Source of the DNA: an uncultured Flavobacteriaceae bacterium
Lineage (GTDB): Bacteria; Bacteroidota; Bacteroidia; Flavobacteriales; Flavobacteriaceae
Reading direction: 5' to 3'
Assembly (NCBI GenBank): GCA_947502635.1
Contig: CANNAN010000023.1
Span: forward strand, 1 to 46,617
DNA: 46,617 nt
Shown here: positions 17,864 through 26,830 of the stretch, piece after piece
Layout of the letters: every line of letters starts with the position of its first letter
Position numbering within the stretch: position 1 is the first letter of the stretch
The notes under the pieces: model-generated
Database searches by the model: none
The model's input: the letters and a program-made list of their open reading frames with translations, nothing else
What the model was told of the DNA's origin: nothing
Made by a program: the position numbers and the translations under genes

Positions 17864-18862
17864 ATGCAAAAAATCACTAAAGAAACATACCTAAAATGGT
17901 ATGAGGATATGCTGTTTTGGAGAAAGTTTGAAGATAAACTGGCAGCTGTTTATATACAACAAAAAGTAAGAGGGTTTCTTCATTTATATAATGGTCAAGA
18001 AGCAGTTTTAGCAGGCGCTTTACATGCTATGGATTTGACTAAAGATAAAATGATAACAGCTTATAGAAACCATGTGCAGCCAATAGGTATGGGTGTAGAC
18101 CCTAAGCGTGTTATGGCAGAATTATTTGGAAAGGTTACTGGGACTTCTAAAGGTATGGGAGGTTCTATGCATATCTTTTCCAAAGAACATCGTTTTTATG
18201 GAGGTCATGGTATTGTAGGAGGCCAAATTCCTTTAGGAGCAGGTATCGCTTTTGGTGATAAATATCATGATAGTGATGCTGTAACTTTATGTTGTTTTGG
18301 TGATGGTGCTGCTAGACAAGGTTCGCTTCATGAAACTTTTAATTTAGCAATGCTTTGGAATCTTCCAGTAGTATTTGTTTGTGAAAACAATGGCTATGCC
18401 ATGGGAACATCGGTAGAACGTACAGCAAACCATTCTGAAGTTTGGAAGTTAGGGAAAGGTTATGAAATGCCTTGTGGACCAGTTGATGGTATGAATCCTA
18501 TAAAAGTAGCTGAAGCTTTTGATGAAGCGATACAACGCGCACGTAAAGGTGGTGGACCAACATTTTTAGAACTTAAAACGTATCGTTACAGAGGGCATTC
18601 TATGAGTGATGCTCAGCATTATAGAACTAAAGATGAAGTTGAAGAGTACAAGAAAATAGATCCAATAACTCAAGTTAAAGATGTTATTCTAGAAAAGAAA
18701 TATGCATCTGCAGACGATATAAAAGTGATTGATAAACGCGTAAAAGATAAAGTAGCAGAATGTGAGAAATTTGCTGAAGAATCTCCATTTCCAGAAGTGC
18801 AACAGCTCTACGATATGGTTTACGAACAAGAAGATTATCCATTTATACAACATAAATTATAA
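17864..18862 (+). CDS. pdhA: Pyruvate dehydrogenase E1 component, alpha subunit
   Basis: E1 decarboxylates pyruvate with thiamine diphosphate and passes the acetyl group to lipoyl-E2. The 332-residue subunit has the thiamine-diphosphate motif Gly-Asp-Gly-Ala-Ala-Arg-Gln-Gly...Glu-Asn-Asn near 145-177, the Tyr-Arg-Asn-His and Gly-Gly-Ser-Met-His segments of the active site, and the phosphorylation-loop-like Tyr-Arg-Tyr-Arg-Gly-His-Ser-Met-Ser-Asp-Ala near 242-252. It ends 3 bp before pdhC, so the two are co-transcribed. The beta subunit gene is not next to it, so the alpha2-beta2 E1 depends on a gene elsewhere, as is usual in Flavobacteriia. Confidence 0.95.
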   Translation: MQKITKETYLKWYEDMLFWRKFEDKLAAVYIQQKVRGFLHLYNGQEAVLAGALHAMDLTKDKMITAYRNHVQPIGMGVDPKRVMAELFGKVTGTSKGMGGSMHIFSKEHRFYGGHGIVGGQIPLGAGIAFGDKYHDSDAVTLCCFGDGAARQGSLHETFNLAMLWNLPVVFVCENNGYAMGTSVERTANHSEVWKLGKGYEMPCGPVDGMNPIKVAEAFDEAIQRARKGGGPTFLELKTYRYRGHSMSDAQHYRTKDEVEEYKKIDPITQVKDVILEKKYASADDIKVIDKRVKDKVAECEKFAEESPFPEVQQLYDMVYEQEDYPFIQHKL

Positions 18863-18865
18863 GCT

Positions 18866-20476
18866 ATGGCTATAGTAATAAATATGCCGCGTTTAAGCGA
18901 CACGATGGAAGAAGGAACGGTTGCAGCTTGGTTAAAAAAAGTGGGCGATAAAGTTGAAGAAGGCGATATTCTTGCGGAAATAGAAACAGATAAAGCAACG
19001 ATGGAATTTGAGTCTTTTAATGAAGGGACTTTACTTCATATTGGGGTTCAAGAAGGAGAAACAACTAAAGTAGATGAATTATTGGCCATTATTGGAGATG
19101 ATGGAGAGGATATAGCCAGTTTATTAAGTGGCGGTAATGCTCCCGCAGAAGTAAAAGAAGAAGCTGCTCCAACAGCCGATACGGCTACTCAGACAGAAGT
19201 GTCTGCAGATGTCGCATTACCAGAAGGTGTTATCGTGGTAACTATGCCACGTTTAAGTGATACCATGGAAGAAGGTACCGTTGCAACTTGGCTTAAAAAA
19301 GTAGGGGATGCTGTTGAAGAAGGTGATATTTTAGCAGAAATTGAAACGGATAAAGCAACTATGGAGTTTGAATCGTTTCAAGCAGGCACATTACTTTATG
19401 TAGGACTGCAAGAAGGAGATTCTGCAAAAGTAGATGACTTATTAGCTATTATTGGTCCTGCGGGAACCGATGTTGCCAATGTAGCAAGTAACTTTAAGGT
19501 AGCTTCAGATTCAGCAAAAACTGAAGAAGCACCTAAAAAGGAGACCCCAAAAGTTGAGGCTCCTAAAGCTGAAGTTAAACAAAACTCAGCAAAACCAAGT
19601 AAGCCAGCGACATCTTCAAATGGTGGGCGATTATTTGCATCGCCATTAGCTAAAAAGATAGCAGAAGAAAAAGGTATTAATTTATCTCAAGTTCAAGGTT
19701 CTGGTGAAAATGGACGTATCATCAAACAAGATGTCGAGAATTTTGTGCCAGCTGCTTCTGGAGCATCCGTTGGTAAATTTGTGCCAACAGGACAAGAAGA
19801 CTTTGATGAGGTTACGAACTCGCAAATGCGTAAAGCCATTGCTAAAGCATTAACGAATTCTAAGTTTACTGCACCACATTATTATTTAAATGTAGAGTTT
19901 GATATGGAAAATGCTATAGCATTCCGTAAACAATTTAACTCGATTCCAGATACAAAAATATCATACAATGATATCGTTGTTAAAGCTTGTGCTTTAGCAT
20001 TGAAACAACATCCGCAAGTAAATTCACAATGGTTTGCAGATAAAATGCGTCTTAATAACCATGTACACGTTGGAGTTGCAGTAGCTGTTCCAGATGGACT
20101 AGTAGTTCCTGTAGTGAAGTTTGCAAACGAACAGTCATTACCACAAATAGGAGCTGCCGTTAGAGACCTTGCAGGGAAAGCGAGAAACAAAAAATTAACA
20201 CCAGCTGAAATGGAAGGTAGTACCTTTACAGTTTCTAATTTAGGAATGTTTGGTATAGAAAGTTTTACATCTATTATCAATCAGCCAAATTCGGCTATTC
20301 TTTCGGTAGGAAATATTATTGAAAAACCTGTAGTTAAAGAAGGTAAAATAGTTGTAGGAAATACGATGAAGTTATCTTTAGCATGCGATCACCGAACCGT
20401 TGATGGGGCAACTGGTGCACAATTTTTACAAACATTAAAAGGGTATATTGAAAATCCTGTAACGATGTTGGTGTAA
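18866..20476 (+). CDS. pdhC: Dihydrolipoyl acetyltransferase (PDH E2) with two lipoyl domains
   Basis: E2 carries acetyl groups from E1 to CoA. The 536-residue protein has two very similar lipoyl domains, residues about 1-75 and 125-195, with lipoylated lysines Lys43 and Lys163 in Glu-Thr-Asp-Lys-Ala-Thr-Met-Glu. An Ala/Pro/Lys-rich linker follows, then a peripheral subunit-binding domain (about 253-293, Ala-Ser-Pro-Leu-Ala-Lys-Lys-Ile-Ala), and a catalytic core (about 310-536) with His509 and Asp513 in Asp-His-Arg-Thr-Val-Asp-Gly. It follows pdhA by 3 bp. A strong terminator ends the operon. Start and length are as expected. Confidence 0.95.
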   Translation: MAIVINMPRLSDTMEEGTVAAWLKKVGDKVEEGDILAEIETDKATMEFESFNEGTLLHIGVQEGETTKVDELLAIIGDDGEDIASLLSGGNAPAEVKEEAAPTADTATQTEVSADVALPEGVIVVTMPRLSDTMEEGTVATWLKKVGDAVEEGDILAEIETDKATMEFESFQAGTLLYVGLQEGDSAKVDDLLAIIGPAGTDVANVASNFKVASDSAKTEEAPKKETPKVEAPKAEVKQNSAKPSKPATSSNGGRLFASPLAKKIAEEKGINLSQVQGSGENGRIIKQDVENFVPAASGASVGKFVPTGQEDFDEVTNSQMRKAIAKALTNSKFTAPHYYLNVEFDMENAIAFRKQFNSIPDTKISYNDIVVKACALALKQHPQVNSQWFADKMRLNNHVHVGVAVAVPDGLVVPVVKFANEQSLPQIGAAVRDLAGKARNKKLTPAEMEGSTFTVSNLGMFGIESFTSIINQPNSAILSVGNIIEKPVVKEGKIVVGNTMKLSLACDHRTVDGATGAQFLQTLKGYIENPVTMLV

Positions 20477-20534
20477 TTAATTCCTGCGACCTGTGGCTAA
20501 ACTTGTTTCAGTAAGGTAGGAGTCTAATAAATAT

Positions 20535-20569
20535 AAAAACCTGTTTCATTTATTTGAAACAGGTTTTTT
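20535..20569 (+). terminator. Rho-independent terminator after pdhC
   Basis: AAAAACCTGTTTCA at 20535-20548 pairs perfectly with TGAAACAGGTTTTT at 20555-20568 around a 6-nt loop, followed by further T. Confidence 0.9.
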
Positions 20570-20629
20570 GTTTTATGAAGATAAACTTTATTTGTAGTAA
20601 GAAGTAGTAAATTTCTTGATCTATATCAA

Positions 20630-20659
20630 TTGTGAGATCGACTATATGTGGTAATTTTG
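20630..20659 (+). promoter_or_regulatory. Promoter of the BspA-like gene
   Basis: TTG at 20630-20632 and TAATTTTG at 20652-20659 are separated by 19 nt, matching the Bacteroidota consensus at both boxes. The placement supports the ATG at 20693 over the upstream GTG at 20648, which lies inside the promoter. Confidence 0.65.
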
Positions 20660-20692
20660 ACATCATTAAACTTCAAATTTACTCTCAAAATA

Positions 20693-22003
20693 ATGAAAAA
20701 AAACCTACAGCTTTTGGTGCTTTTCTTAAGTAGCCTTAGCACATTACATGCACAATTTATTACAACTTGGAAAACTACTACGGCAAATGAATCTATTACA
20801 ATACCTACTGTAAATAGGGGTTACGATTACACTGTGGATTGGGGAGATGGTAACATAACCGATAACCACATGGGGAATGCAGTTCATACTTATAGTATGC
20901 CAGATACCTATAGGGTTACCATTACTGGGGATTTTCCCAGAATTGCTTTTAATACTTCAGCAGGACGTAGCTCTAGATTAAAAATACAAAGTATAGAACA
21001 ATGGGGAAACAATGTATGGGAAACAATGGACAGCGCTTTTGAAAGATGTGAAAATTTAGAAGGCCATGCAACTGATACTCCGAACTTATCTATGGTCGAA
21101 AGTATGAGTTCTATGTTTTATCTAGCAACAAGTTTTGATCAGGATATCAATAATTGGAATGTTTCAAATGTAAGTAACTTTAACACAATGTTTAGAGAAG
21201 CAACAAGTTTTAATCAGGATCTCAATGATTGGAATGTTTCGAATGCTTTGTATATGGAAGAAATGTTTGCTGGTGCCACAAGCTTCGATGGGGGTATTAG
21301 TGATTGGAATGTTTCGAAAGTTACTAATATGTTAGGAATGTTTTCTGGAGCTACAAGTTTTGATGGAGATATCAGTGATTGGGATGTTTCTCAAGTTACC
21401 AATATGGATGGTGTGTTTGCTGCTGCCACAAGTTTTAATCAAGATATTGGTGGTTGGAATGTTTCAAATGTCATCGATATGAATGCTATGTTTTACCAAG
21501 CCTCAAGTTTTAATCAAGATATTGGAGATTGGAATATTATAAATGTTAATATTATAGCAAATATGTTTCTGGGAGTTAAGCTTTCCGTGGAAAATTATGA
21601 TGCTTTGTTAGAAGGGTGGAGTCAACTTACACTAACAAATGGGCTAACTTTTAGTGGAGGTGATAGTTTTTATTGTAATGCAGGTGCTGCCAGACAAAAA
21701 CTAATAGATGATTTTGGATGGACTATTACAGATAGAGGAAGAAATTGTACTCTAAGTACGCCAGATGTAACAGCAGATGCATTTAAAATATCTCCCAATC
21801 CTACTGGACATAGTATTCAAATAGGTGGTTTAGATGCTGCAATTCAGCAAATAGCTGTCTATAATTTACTAGGTGCGGAAGTATTGTCAAAAAAGAATGT
21901 AGAAGACAAAACGTTAGATTTGTCAAGCTTATCAAGCGGAACCTATCTGCTAAAAATGCAAACTGATGCAGGTACAATAGTACGTAAAGTTGTTAAAAAG
22001 TAA
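20693..22003 (+). CDS. Secreted BspA-like (DUF285) repeat protein with T9SS type A tail
   Basis: The 436-residue product starts with a signal peptide ending Thr-Leu-His-Ala-Gln. A PKD-like segment (Tyr-Thr-Val-Asp-Trp-Gly-Asp-Gly-Asn) follows at about 40-85. Residues about 140-293 contain six consecutive 25-residue units of the form Met-Phe-x-x-Ala-Thr-Ser-Phe-Asn/Asp-x-Asp/Gly-Ile...Trp-Asn-Val-Ser, the BspA/DUF285 leucine-rich-like repeats that in other bacteria bind host or matrix proteins. The end (Ile-Ser-Pro-Asn-Pro-Thr ... Val-Arg-Lys-Val-Val-Lys-Lys) is a type A T9SS sorting domain, so PorU/PorV should place it on the cell surface or release it. It is a single-gene unit with its own promoter and terminator. 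Adhesion is the likely role; the ligand is unknown. Confidence 0.88.
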   Translation: MKKNLQLLVLFLSSLSTLHAQFITTWKTTTANESITIPTVNRGYDYTVDWGDGNITDNHMGNAVHTYSMPDTYRVTITGDFPRIAFNTSAGRSSRLKIQSIEQWGNNVWETMDSAFERCENLEGHATDTPNLSMVESMSSMFYLATSFDQDINNWNVSNVSNFNTMFREATSFNQDLNDWNVSNALYMEEMFAGATSFDGGISDWNVSKVTNMLGMFSGATSFDGDISDWDVSQVTNMDGVFAAATSFNQDIGGWNVSNVIDMNAMFYQASSFNQDIGDWNIINVNIIANMFLGVKLSVENYDALLEGWSQLTLTNGLTFSGGDSFYCNAGAARQKLIDDFGWTITDRGRNCTLSTPDVTADAFKISPNPTGHSIQIGGLDAAIQQIAVYNLLGAEVLSKKNVEDKTLDLSSLSSGTYLLKMQTDAGTIVRKVVKK

Positions 22004-22033
22004 CGGTATCCTTAATTAGTGTTTGAAAAAAAT

Positions 22034-22067
22034 ATGCCTCTTAATATTTATTTTAAGAGGCATTTTA
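22034..22067 (+). terminator. Terminator after the BspA-like gene
   Basis: ATGCCTCTTAA at 22034-22044 pairs perfectly with TTAAGAGGCAT at 22053-22063 around an 8-nt loop, followed by TTTT. Confidence 0.85.
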
Positions 22068-22132
22068 GTACCACCTAAATAATGAGAATAAAACAATTAA
22101 AAACAATATGTTATTATTATAATGGTAGTTTA

Positions 22133-22140
22133 TATCTTTG
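22133..22140 (+). promoter_or_regulatory. -7 box upstream of the M28 peptidase
   Basis: TATCTTTG matches TAnnTTTG 18 bp before the ATG at 22159. It overlaps the in-frame TTG at 22138, so the longer start is unlikely. No good -33 element was seen. Confidence 0.45.
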
Positions 22141-22158
22141 AGTTCTAATAAATTCATA

Positions 22159-23175
22159 ATGAAAAACTTATTTAGCACTGTAATAATTATAACCCTTTTA
22201 GGTTGTGGTTCGCAAAAACTGACCTCTGAAGAAAAAGAGATGAGTAGCCTGAGTAATAATGCGAATACTGAAAAGAAAGTACCTGTTTCTAAAATGATAT
22301 CTGCATCTGTTTTAAAAGAAAACGTGAAAACGAGTTTAGAGTATTTGGCTTCTGATGCTTTAGAAGGAAGAAATACAGGAAGTATAGGTATTGAAAAAGC
22401 AGCCGTGTTTATCGAAAATTTTTTTAAAGAAAATAAGGTACAACCTTACTTTAAAACATATCGAGATAGTTTTAACTTAAAGGACATTGTTGGTTACAAC
22501 ATTGTAGGCTATGTTGAAGGCCATGATCCAGAGCTAAAAAACGAATTTGTAATACTAGGAGCGCATTACGATCATATAGGTACTGCAGATCCTGTTAATG
22601 GAGATAAAATAGCAAATGGTGCGAATGATGATGCTTCAGGGACCGTTGCGGTTTTAGAATGGGCAAAGTATTTTGCTAAATCAAAAAGTAATAAACGAAG
22701 TGTTTTATTTACCTTATATGCAGCCGAAGAAATGGGTTTAAAAGGCTCGGGTCATTTGGCAAAACGATTAAAAAAAGAAGGGCTTCATTTATATACCATG
22801 ATTAATTTTGAGATGATAGGGGTTCCCAGAGTAGAAAATCAAACGATGGCTTACATAACAGGTTATAAAAAATCGAATATGGCCCAAAAATTAAATGATT
22901 ACGCGAAAGAAGAAATTGTTGGTTTTTTGGCACAAGCCAAAGCGTATAATTTATTTAAGCGATCAGATAATTATCCTTTTTTTAATGCATTTAAAATACC
23001 AGCCCAGGCTATATCTACATTCGATTTCACAAACTTTGATTATTACCACCATGTAGATGATGAGGCAGATAAAATGGATTTTGATCACATGACATCTTTT
23101 ATAAATAAAATGATTCCAGCTTTAAAAGGCATGATTAATGCTGAAACCAAGGAAATAAAAATGAATAATGAGTAA
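22159..23175 (+). CDS. M28-family zinc aminopeptidase lipoprotein
   Basis: The ATG at 22159 is preferred because it opens a lipoprotein signal with lipobox Leu-Leu-Gly-Cys16. The 338-residue product has the M28 co-catalytic zinc pattern: Gly-Ala-His136-Tyr-Asp138-His, Gly-Ala-Asn-Asp-Asp-Ala-Ser-Gly near 154-161, Ala-Ala-Glu-Glu-Met-Gly near 188-193 (catalytic and metal glutamates), and a late Tyr-His-His-Val-Asp-Asp-Glu. It should remove N-terminal residues from peptides at the cell envelope, on either the periplasmic or outer face. Its last 8 bp overlap the start of the next gene, so the two are co-transcribed. Substrate preference is not visible. Confidence 0.9.
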   Translation: MKNLFSTVIIITLLGCGSQKLTSEEKEMSSLSNNANTEKKVPVSKMISASVLKENVKTSLEYLASDALEGRNTGSIGIEKAAVFIENFFKENKVQPYFKTYRDSFNLKDIVGYNIVGYVEGHDPELKNEFVILGAHYDHIGTADPVNGDKIANGANDDASGTVAVLEWAKYFAKSKSNKRSVLFTLYAAEEMGLKGSGHLAKRLKKEGLHLYTMINFEMIGVPRVENQTMAYITGYKKSNMAQKLNDYAKEEIVGFLAQAKAYNLFKRSDNYPFFNAFKIPAQAISTFDFTNFDYYHHVDDEADKMDFDHMTSFINKMIPALKGMINAETKEIKMNNE

Positions 23176-23851
23176 AAATATAATCGTAACAGGAACAAGT
23201 AGAGGTATAGGCTTCGAGTTGGTTCAATTATTTGCTAAAGCAGGTCATAACGTATTAGCACTGTCCAGAAATAGTAAACCAATTGAAAACCTTGAATTAA
23301 AGAAGGTCGCGTCATTGTCGATTGATTTAAGTGAAAAGGATGATTATAAAAAAGTAGAAACCTTTATTAAATCTAATTGGAATCAGGTAGATGTTTTAAT
23401 TAATAATGCGGGTACTTTACTTAACAAGCCTTTTTCTGAAACTTCCATGGAAGATTTTGAATACGTTTATAAAACAAATGTTTTTGGAGTAGCAGAAATG
23501 ATTCGAATAGTACAACCTTTTATGAAAAAGAATAGTCACGTAATAACTATTAGTTCTATGGGAGGCGTTCAAGGGAGTATGAAGTTTGCAGGATTAAGTG
23601 CTTATAGTTCTAGTAAGGCAGCAGTTATTACCCTAACAGAATTGTTGGCCGAAGAATATAAAGATACAGGACTAAGTTTTAATGTGTTGGCATTAGGAGC
23701 TGTACAAACCGAAATGTTACAAGAAGCATTTCCAGGGTATCAAGCTCCAACTACAGCATTAGAAATGGCACAATATATTTTTGATTTCTCACTTAATGGA
23801 AATAAATATTATAATGGAAAGTTGCTACAGGTTTCTAATTCTACACCTTGA
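23168..23851 (+). CDS. Short-chain dehydrogenase/reductase (SDR)
   Basis: This is a 227-residue classical SDR. The cofactor motif Thr-Gly-Thr-Ser-Arg-Gly-Ile-Gly is at 8-15, Asn-Asn-Ala-Gly at 79-82, and the catalytic Ser (129/130), Tyr146 and Lys150 (Tyr-Ser-Ser-Ser-Lys) are all present. Ser-Arg after the second strand suggests NADP(H) but does not prove it. Substrate is unknown. It overlaps the end of the M28 peptidase gene by 8 bp and is followed by a terminator, so the pair is a two-gene operon. A functional link between the two is not apparent. Confidence 0.9.
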   Translation: MSKNIIVTGTSRGIGFELVQLFAKAGHNVLALSRNSKPIENLELKKVASLSIDLSEKDDYKKVETFIKSNWNQVDVLINNAGTLLNKPFSETSMEDFEYVYKTNVFGVAEMIRIVQPFMKKNSHVITISSMGGVQGSMKFAGLSAYSSSKAAVITLTELLAEEYKDTGLSFNVLALGAVQTEMLQEAFPGYQAPTTALEMAQYIFDFSLNGNKYYNGKLLQVSNSTP

Positions 23852-23894
23852 TGAATTGTGAGTATTTTACTTTTATCATGAAAATAATACCCCT

Positions 23895-23927
23895 AAAATA
23901 AAGTGAAAAAATTCACCTTATTTTTTT
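23895..23927 (+). terminator. Terminator after the SDR gene
   Basis: AAAATAAAGTGAA at 23895-23907 pairs with TTCACCTTATTTT at 23912-23924 (one mismatch, AAAA loop), followed by T's. Confidence 0.75.
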
Positions 23928-23998
23928 AAAAAAGAAATGTTAATAGTTTAAAGAATAGATTTTTAAATTATCTTGCCGCAAATTTAACCTACAAGATA

Positions 23999-26815
23999 TT
24001 GAAAAAAGTACTACTTTTCGTTTTAATTGTTTTTCCCATAATAAAAACCCAAGCCCAATGTAACCCTGCTGAAACTATTACTATTTGCGATATGACCTTA
24101 ATTGATGGTGATGGCGATGGTGATCCAGATGGTATTATTAATTTGTATGATGAGTACAATGCAGTATCTGGAGGGGCTCCAATATCTCTTGCCACTGGTA
24201 ATTGGTTTGATCCAAATTTTAGTTTTGCATTAAATGAAGTAACAGGAGAATTATCTTTATGGGATCTGACTAATGCTTCAATATCTGCAACCAACTATGA
24301 GTTTACAATAACTAATGCAAGTTGTAGTAGTGGTCCCGCAGTAACTCTTAATTTAATTTTAGGACCATTTTCTGGTTATGCACTACCAGTAAATAATATA
24401 GGTGACGCTAATATAGAAATTTGCGACTTAGGCTCTACGCCAACTAATGTATGTGCTTTAGTTTCAGATATAGATCTTTTTCAGGCTTTAGAATCTATTC
24501 CAAGCCCGCACCTTAACGGTACATGGACATATAATGGAAGTAGTCCTAATTTTGTGAGTTTAGTAGGTTCAATGTTAACGGTTACAATTCCGTACCAACA
24601 AGGTCCACCATTAGTTGATGAAGAAACTTTTGAATTCACTTATAGAGTTAATGGTTTTACACCATGTGACGCCCCTCCTGGATATGTAGAAACAGATGTG
24701 AAAGTTTCAATTGTTAGGCAAGTGTTTTCTGGATATGCTCAAAATAAGCGTATTTGTGAAACAGACATTTTAAATGGAAATTATGATAATGATATTGATT
24801 TAACCGACGACCAGTTTTTATTGTTAGAAGATGTTGAAGGTAATTGGGGAGAAGATCTTCTTTTTGGTCAAATAACATCACCAGCAGATTCAGAAATAAA
24901 CATAAAAGATATTTATGAACAAATAAGAGCTACTAATCCAAGATTTGGATGTAGAGAAGTGGGGTATACTTATTCGGTAGATAAGCGTTCGGGAGTTTGT
25001 AGCGATGCGGCTTCTACAGTTAATTTTAAAATTTATGAATATATAAGACCTTTTAGTCAACAAACCAGTACGCCGTTTGAGTTTTGTGAAGATGATACTT
25101 CAAGGGCTACCTCAGTAAATTTATATGATCAATTAGAGTTTACAACCGAGAATGGTATTTTGTACGATTATAACAGGAGCTCTTGTACAGATTGGGATTT
25201 CGTTTCTGGTCCATCAAATTTAAGTTTGGTGTCAAATACCTCTGGAAATCCTTGTATGCCTTCAGCAGGCTATTCTTCATTAGGAACGATTAATTTATTA
25301 AATGCAGATCCAGGCGTTTATATTTTTGAGTATGTGGTTTACCCTGAATATAATTGTTATCCAGATTCATTTCAAGCCTTAAGTTACAGTCCAGATATTT
25401 GTGCGCCTTTTGATCCTCTAGCTGGATTCTGTAATACAGAACGTGCTCGGGTAATACTTACCATCCATCCTAAGAATTATGCAGGTGAAGATACGTCAGG
25501 TTTAAGTTTTTGTGAAAACGATCCACTTATTGCAGCACCGTTAGATTTGTTTACTTTATTAACCACAAATGGTATTGATGATCCTATTTATCAAGGACCT
25601 TTAGGAACTTGGATAGATCTTTCAACAGGAAATTCAGTTACAAATCCAGTTATTATACCAAATGTAAACCATCAACAAGTATTTAATTATACATATAGAA
25701 CAACTACAGGTGTTCCCAATAATTGTTTAGATGAAGCCAATTTGTCTTTTATAGTCTACGAAGAATATCAATCGGGTATAGATAGATCTATAGATGTTTG
25801 CGATACAAATTCAACACTTAATTTATTTGATGAATTGGGAGGAAGCCCTAATACAACAGGAACTTGGTCTGGACCAAATGGATATACAACAACAGATCAT
25901 AATGCTATGTTTGATCCTACTTCGTCTGATGCTGGAGATTATATTTATACAGTACCAGATAATATTGATAGTTTTGGAACTATTATGTGTTCTGGTAATT
26001 CAGCTACGGTTAAGGTCACATTACACCAAGCTCCTAGTGCAGGAAACGGAGGAGATTATTCGGTATGTCGTTCAGATTTGCAAATAGATTTAATAAACTA
26101 TTTAGGTACAACAGCAGATTCGGGAGGAACTTTTGTTGATTTAGACGTAACAAATGTGCTTTCAGGAAGTTTGTTAGATGTATCTCAATTAATAGCAGGA
26201 ACGTATAGGTTCCAGTATGAAATTCAAGGTCATGTTTCTTGTCGTTTAATTACTAGTATCATTTCAATAATTGTGGAAGAAGTAGATACTCCAATAGCAA
26301 TAGATCAAACGTTTTGTGCTGTTCAAGGGGCTACAATTTCCAACCTTCAAGCAAGTAATGGTATAGATTTTAATTGGTACGATACAATGACTTCAACAAA
26401 TCCACTTCCATTAGGAACCGTTTTAATAGATGGGGAAGATTATTATGTATCTGCTTTAGATAGTAATAATTGTGAATCGGAAAGAGTTCAGATAGCAGTC
26501 ACTATTTTACCATTAAATCATCCAAGTTGTGAAAACTGTTTTAAAGACGGTATTTCTGTTAATGGAGATGGTGAAAACGACGCATTTGATTTATGCGGAT
26601 TACCAACAGTATTCCCAAATTTTGAATTAAACATTTACAACAGATTTGGAACAACTGTTTATAAAGGAACTAATAATACACCACTTTTTGAAGGAAGATC
26701 TAATGTGGCATTAACCATTGGAGATGAATTACCATCTGGTGTTTATTTTTATGTGTTCGACCCTAAAGATGGAGCGACAGCTGCTATTCAGGGAAATTTT
26801 TATTTAAGTAGATAA
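23999..26815 (+). CDS. Modular surface adhesin with T9SS type B (gliding-associated) C-terminal domain
   Basis: The start is a TTG at 23999. It is the only start in this frame that gives the signal peptide (Lys-Lys-Val-Leu-Leu...Thr-Gln-Ala-Gln, about 1-20), and no in-frame ATG lies upstream near it. The 938-residue body is a chain of related modules, each opening with a Cys-Asp/Glu motif (Cys 30, 142, 253, 363, 505, 601, 690, 773) followed by a Val/Ile-Asn/Asp-Leu-Tyr/Phe-Asp stretch. The first also has a Gly-Asp-Gly-Asp calcium-loop-like run. Residues about 843-938 (Val-Asn-Gly-Asp-Gly-Glu-Asn-Asp ... Gly-Asn-Phe-Tyr-Leu) form the CHU_C/type B sorting domain. Type B cargo generally needs a SprF-like partner, and such a gene follows 15 bp later. 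Role: surface adhesin, probably in gliding or attachment (inference). Confidence 0.9.
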   Translation: MKKVLLFVLIVFPIIKTQAQCNPAETITICDMTLIDGDGDGDPDGIINLYDEYNAVSGGAPISLATGNWFDPNFSFALNEVTGELSLWDLTNASISATNYEFTITNASCSSGPAVTLNLILGPFSGYALPVNNIGDANIEICDLGSTPTNVCALVSDIDLFQALESIPSPHLNGTWTYNGSSPNFVSLVGSMLTVTIPYQQGPPLVDEETFEFTYRVNGFTPCDAPPGYVETDVKVSIVRQVFSGYAQNKRICETDILNGNYDNDIDLTDDQFLLLEDVEGNWGEDLLFGQITSPADSEINIKDIYEQIRATNPRFGCREVGYTYSVDKRSGVCSDAASTVNFKIYEYIRPFSQQTSTPFEFCEDDTSRATSVNLYDQLEFTTENGILYDYNRSSCTDWDFVSGPSNLSLVSNTSGNPCMPSAGYSSLGTINLLNADPGVYIFEYVVYPEYNCYPDSFQALSYSPDICAPFDPLAGFCNTERARVILTIHPKNYAGEDTSGLSFCENDPLIAAPLDLFTLLTTNGIDDPIYQGPLGTWIDLSTGNSVTNPVIIPNVNHQQVFNYTYRTTTGVPNNCLDEANLSFIVYEEYQSGIDRSIDVCDTNSTLNLFDELGGSPNTTGTWSGPNGYTTTDHNAMFDPTSSDAGDYIYTVPDNIDSFGTIMCSGNSATVKVTLHQAPSAGNGGDYSVCRSDLQIDLINYLGTTADSGGTFVDLDVTNVLSGSLLDVSQLIAGTYRFQYEIQGHVSCRLITSIISIIVEEVDTPIAIDQTFCAVQGATISNLQASNGIDFNWYDTMTSTNPLPLGTVLIDGEDYYVSALDSNNCESERVQIAVTILPLNHPSCENCFKDGISVNGDGENDAFDLCGLPTVFPNFELNIYNRFGTTVYKGTNNTPLFEGRSNVALTIGDELPSGVYFYVFDPKDGATAAIQGNFYLSR

Positions 26816-26830
26816 TAAGTCATATATAGC

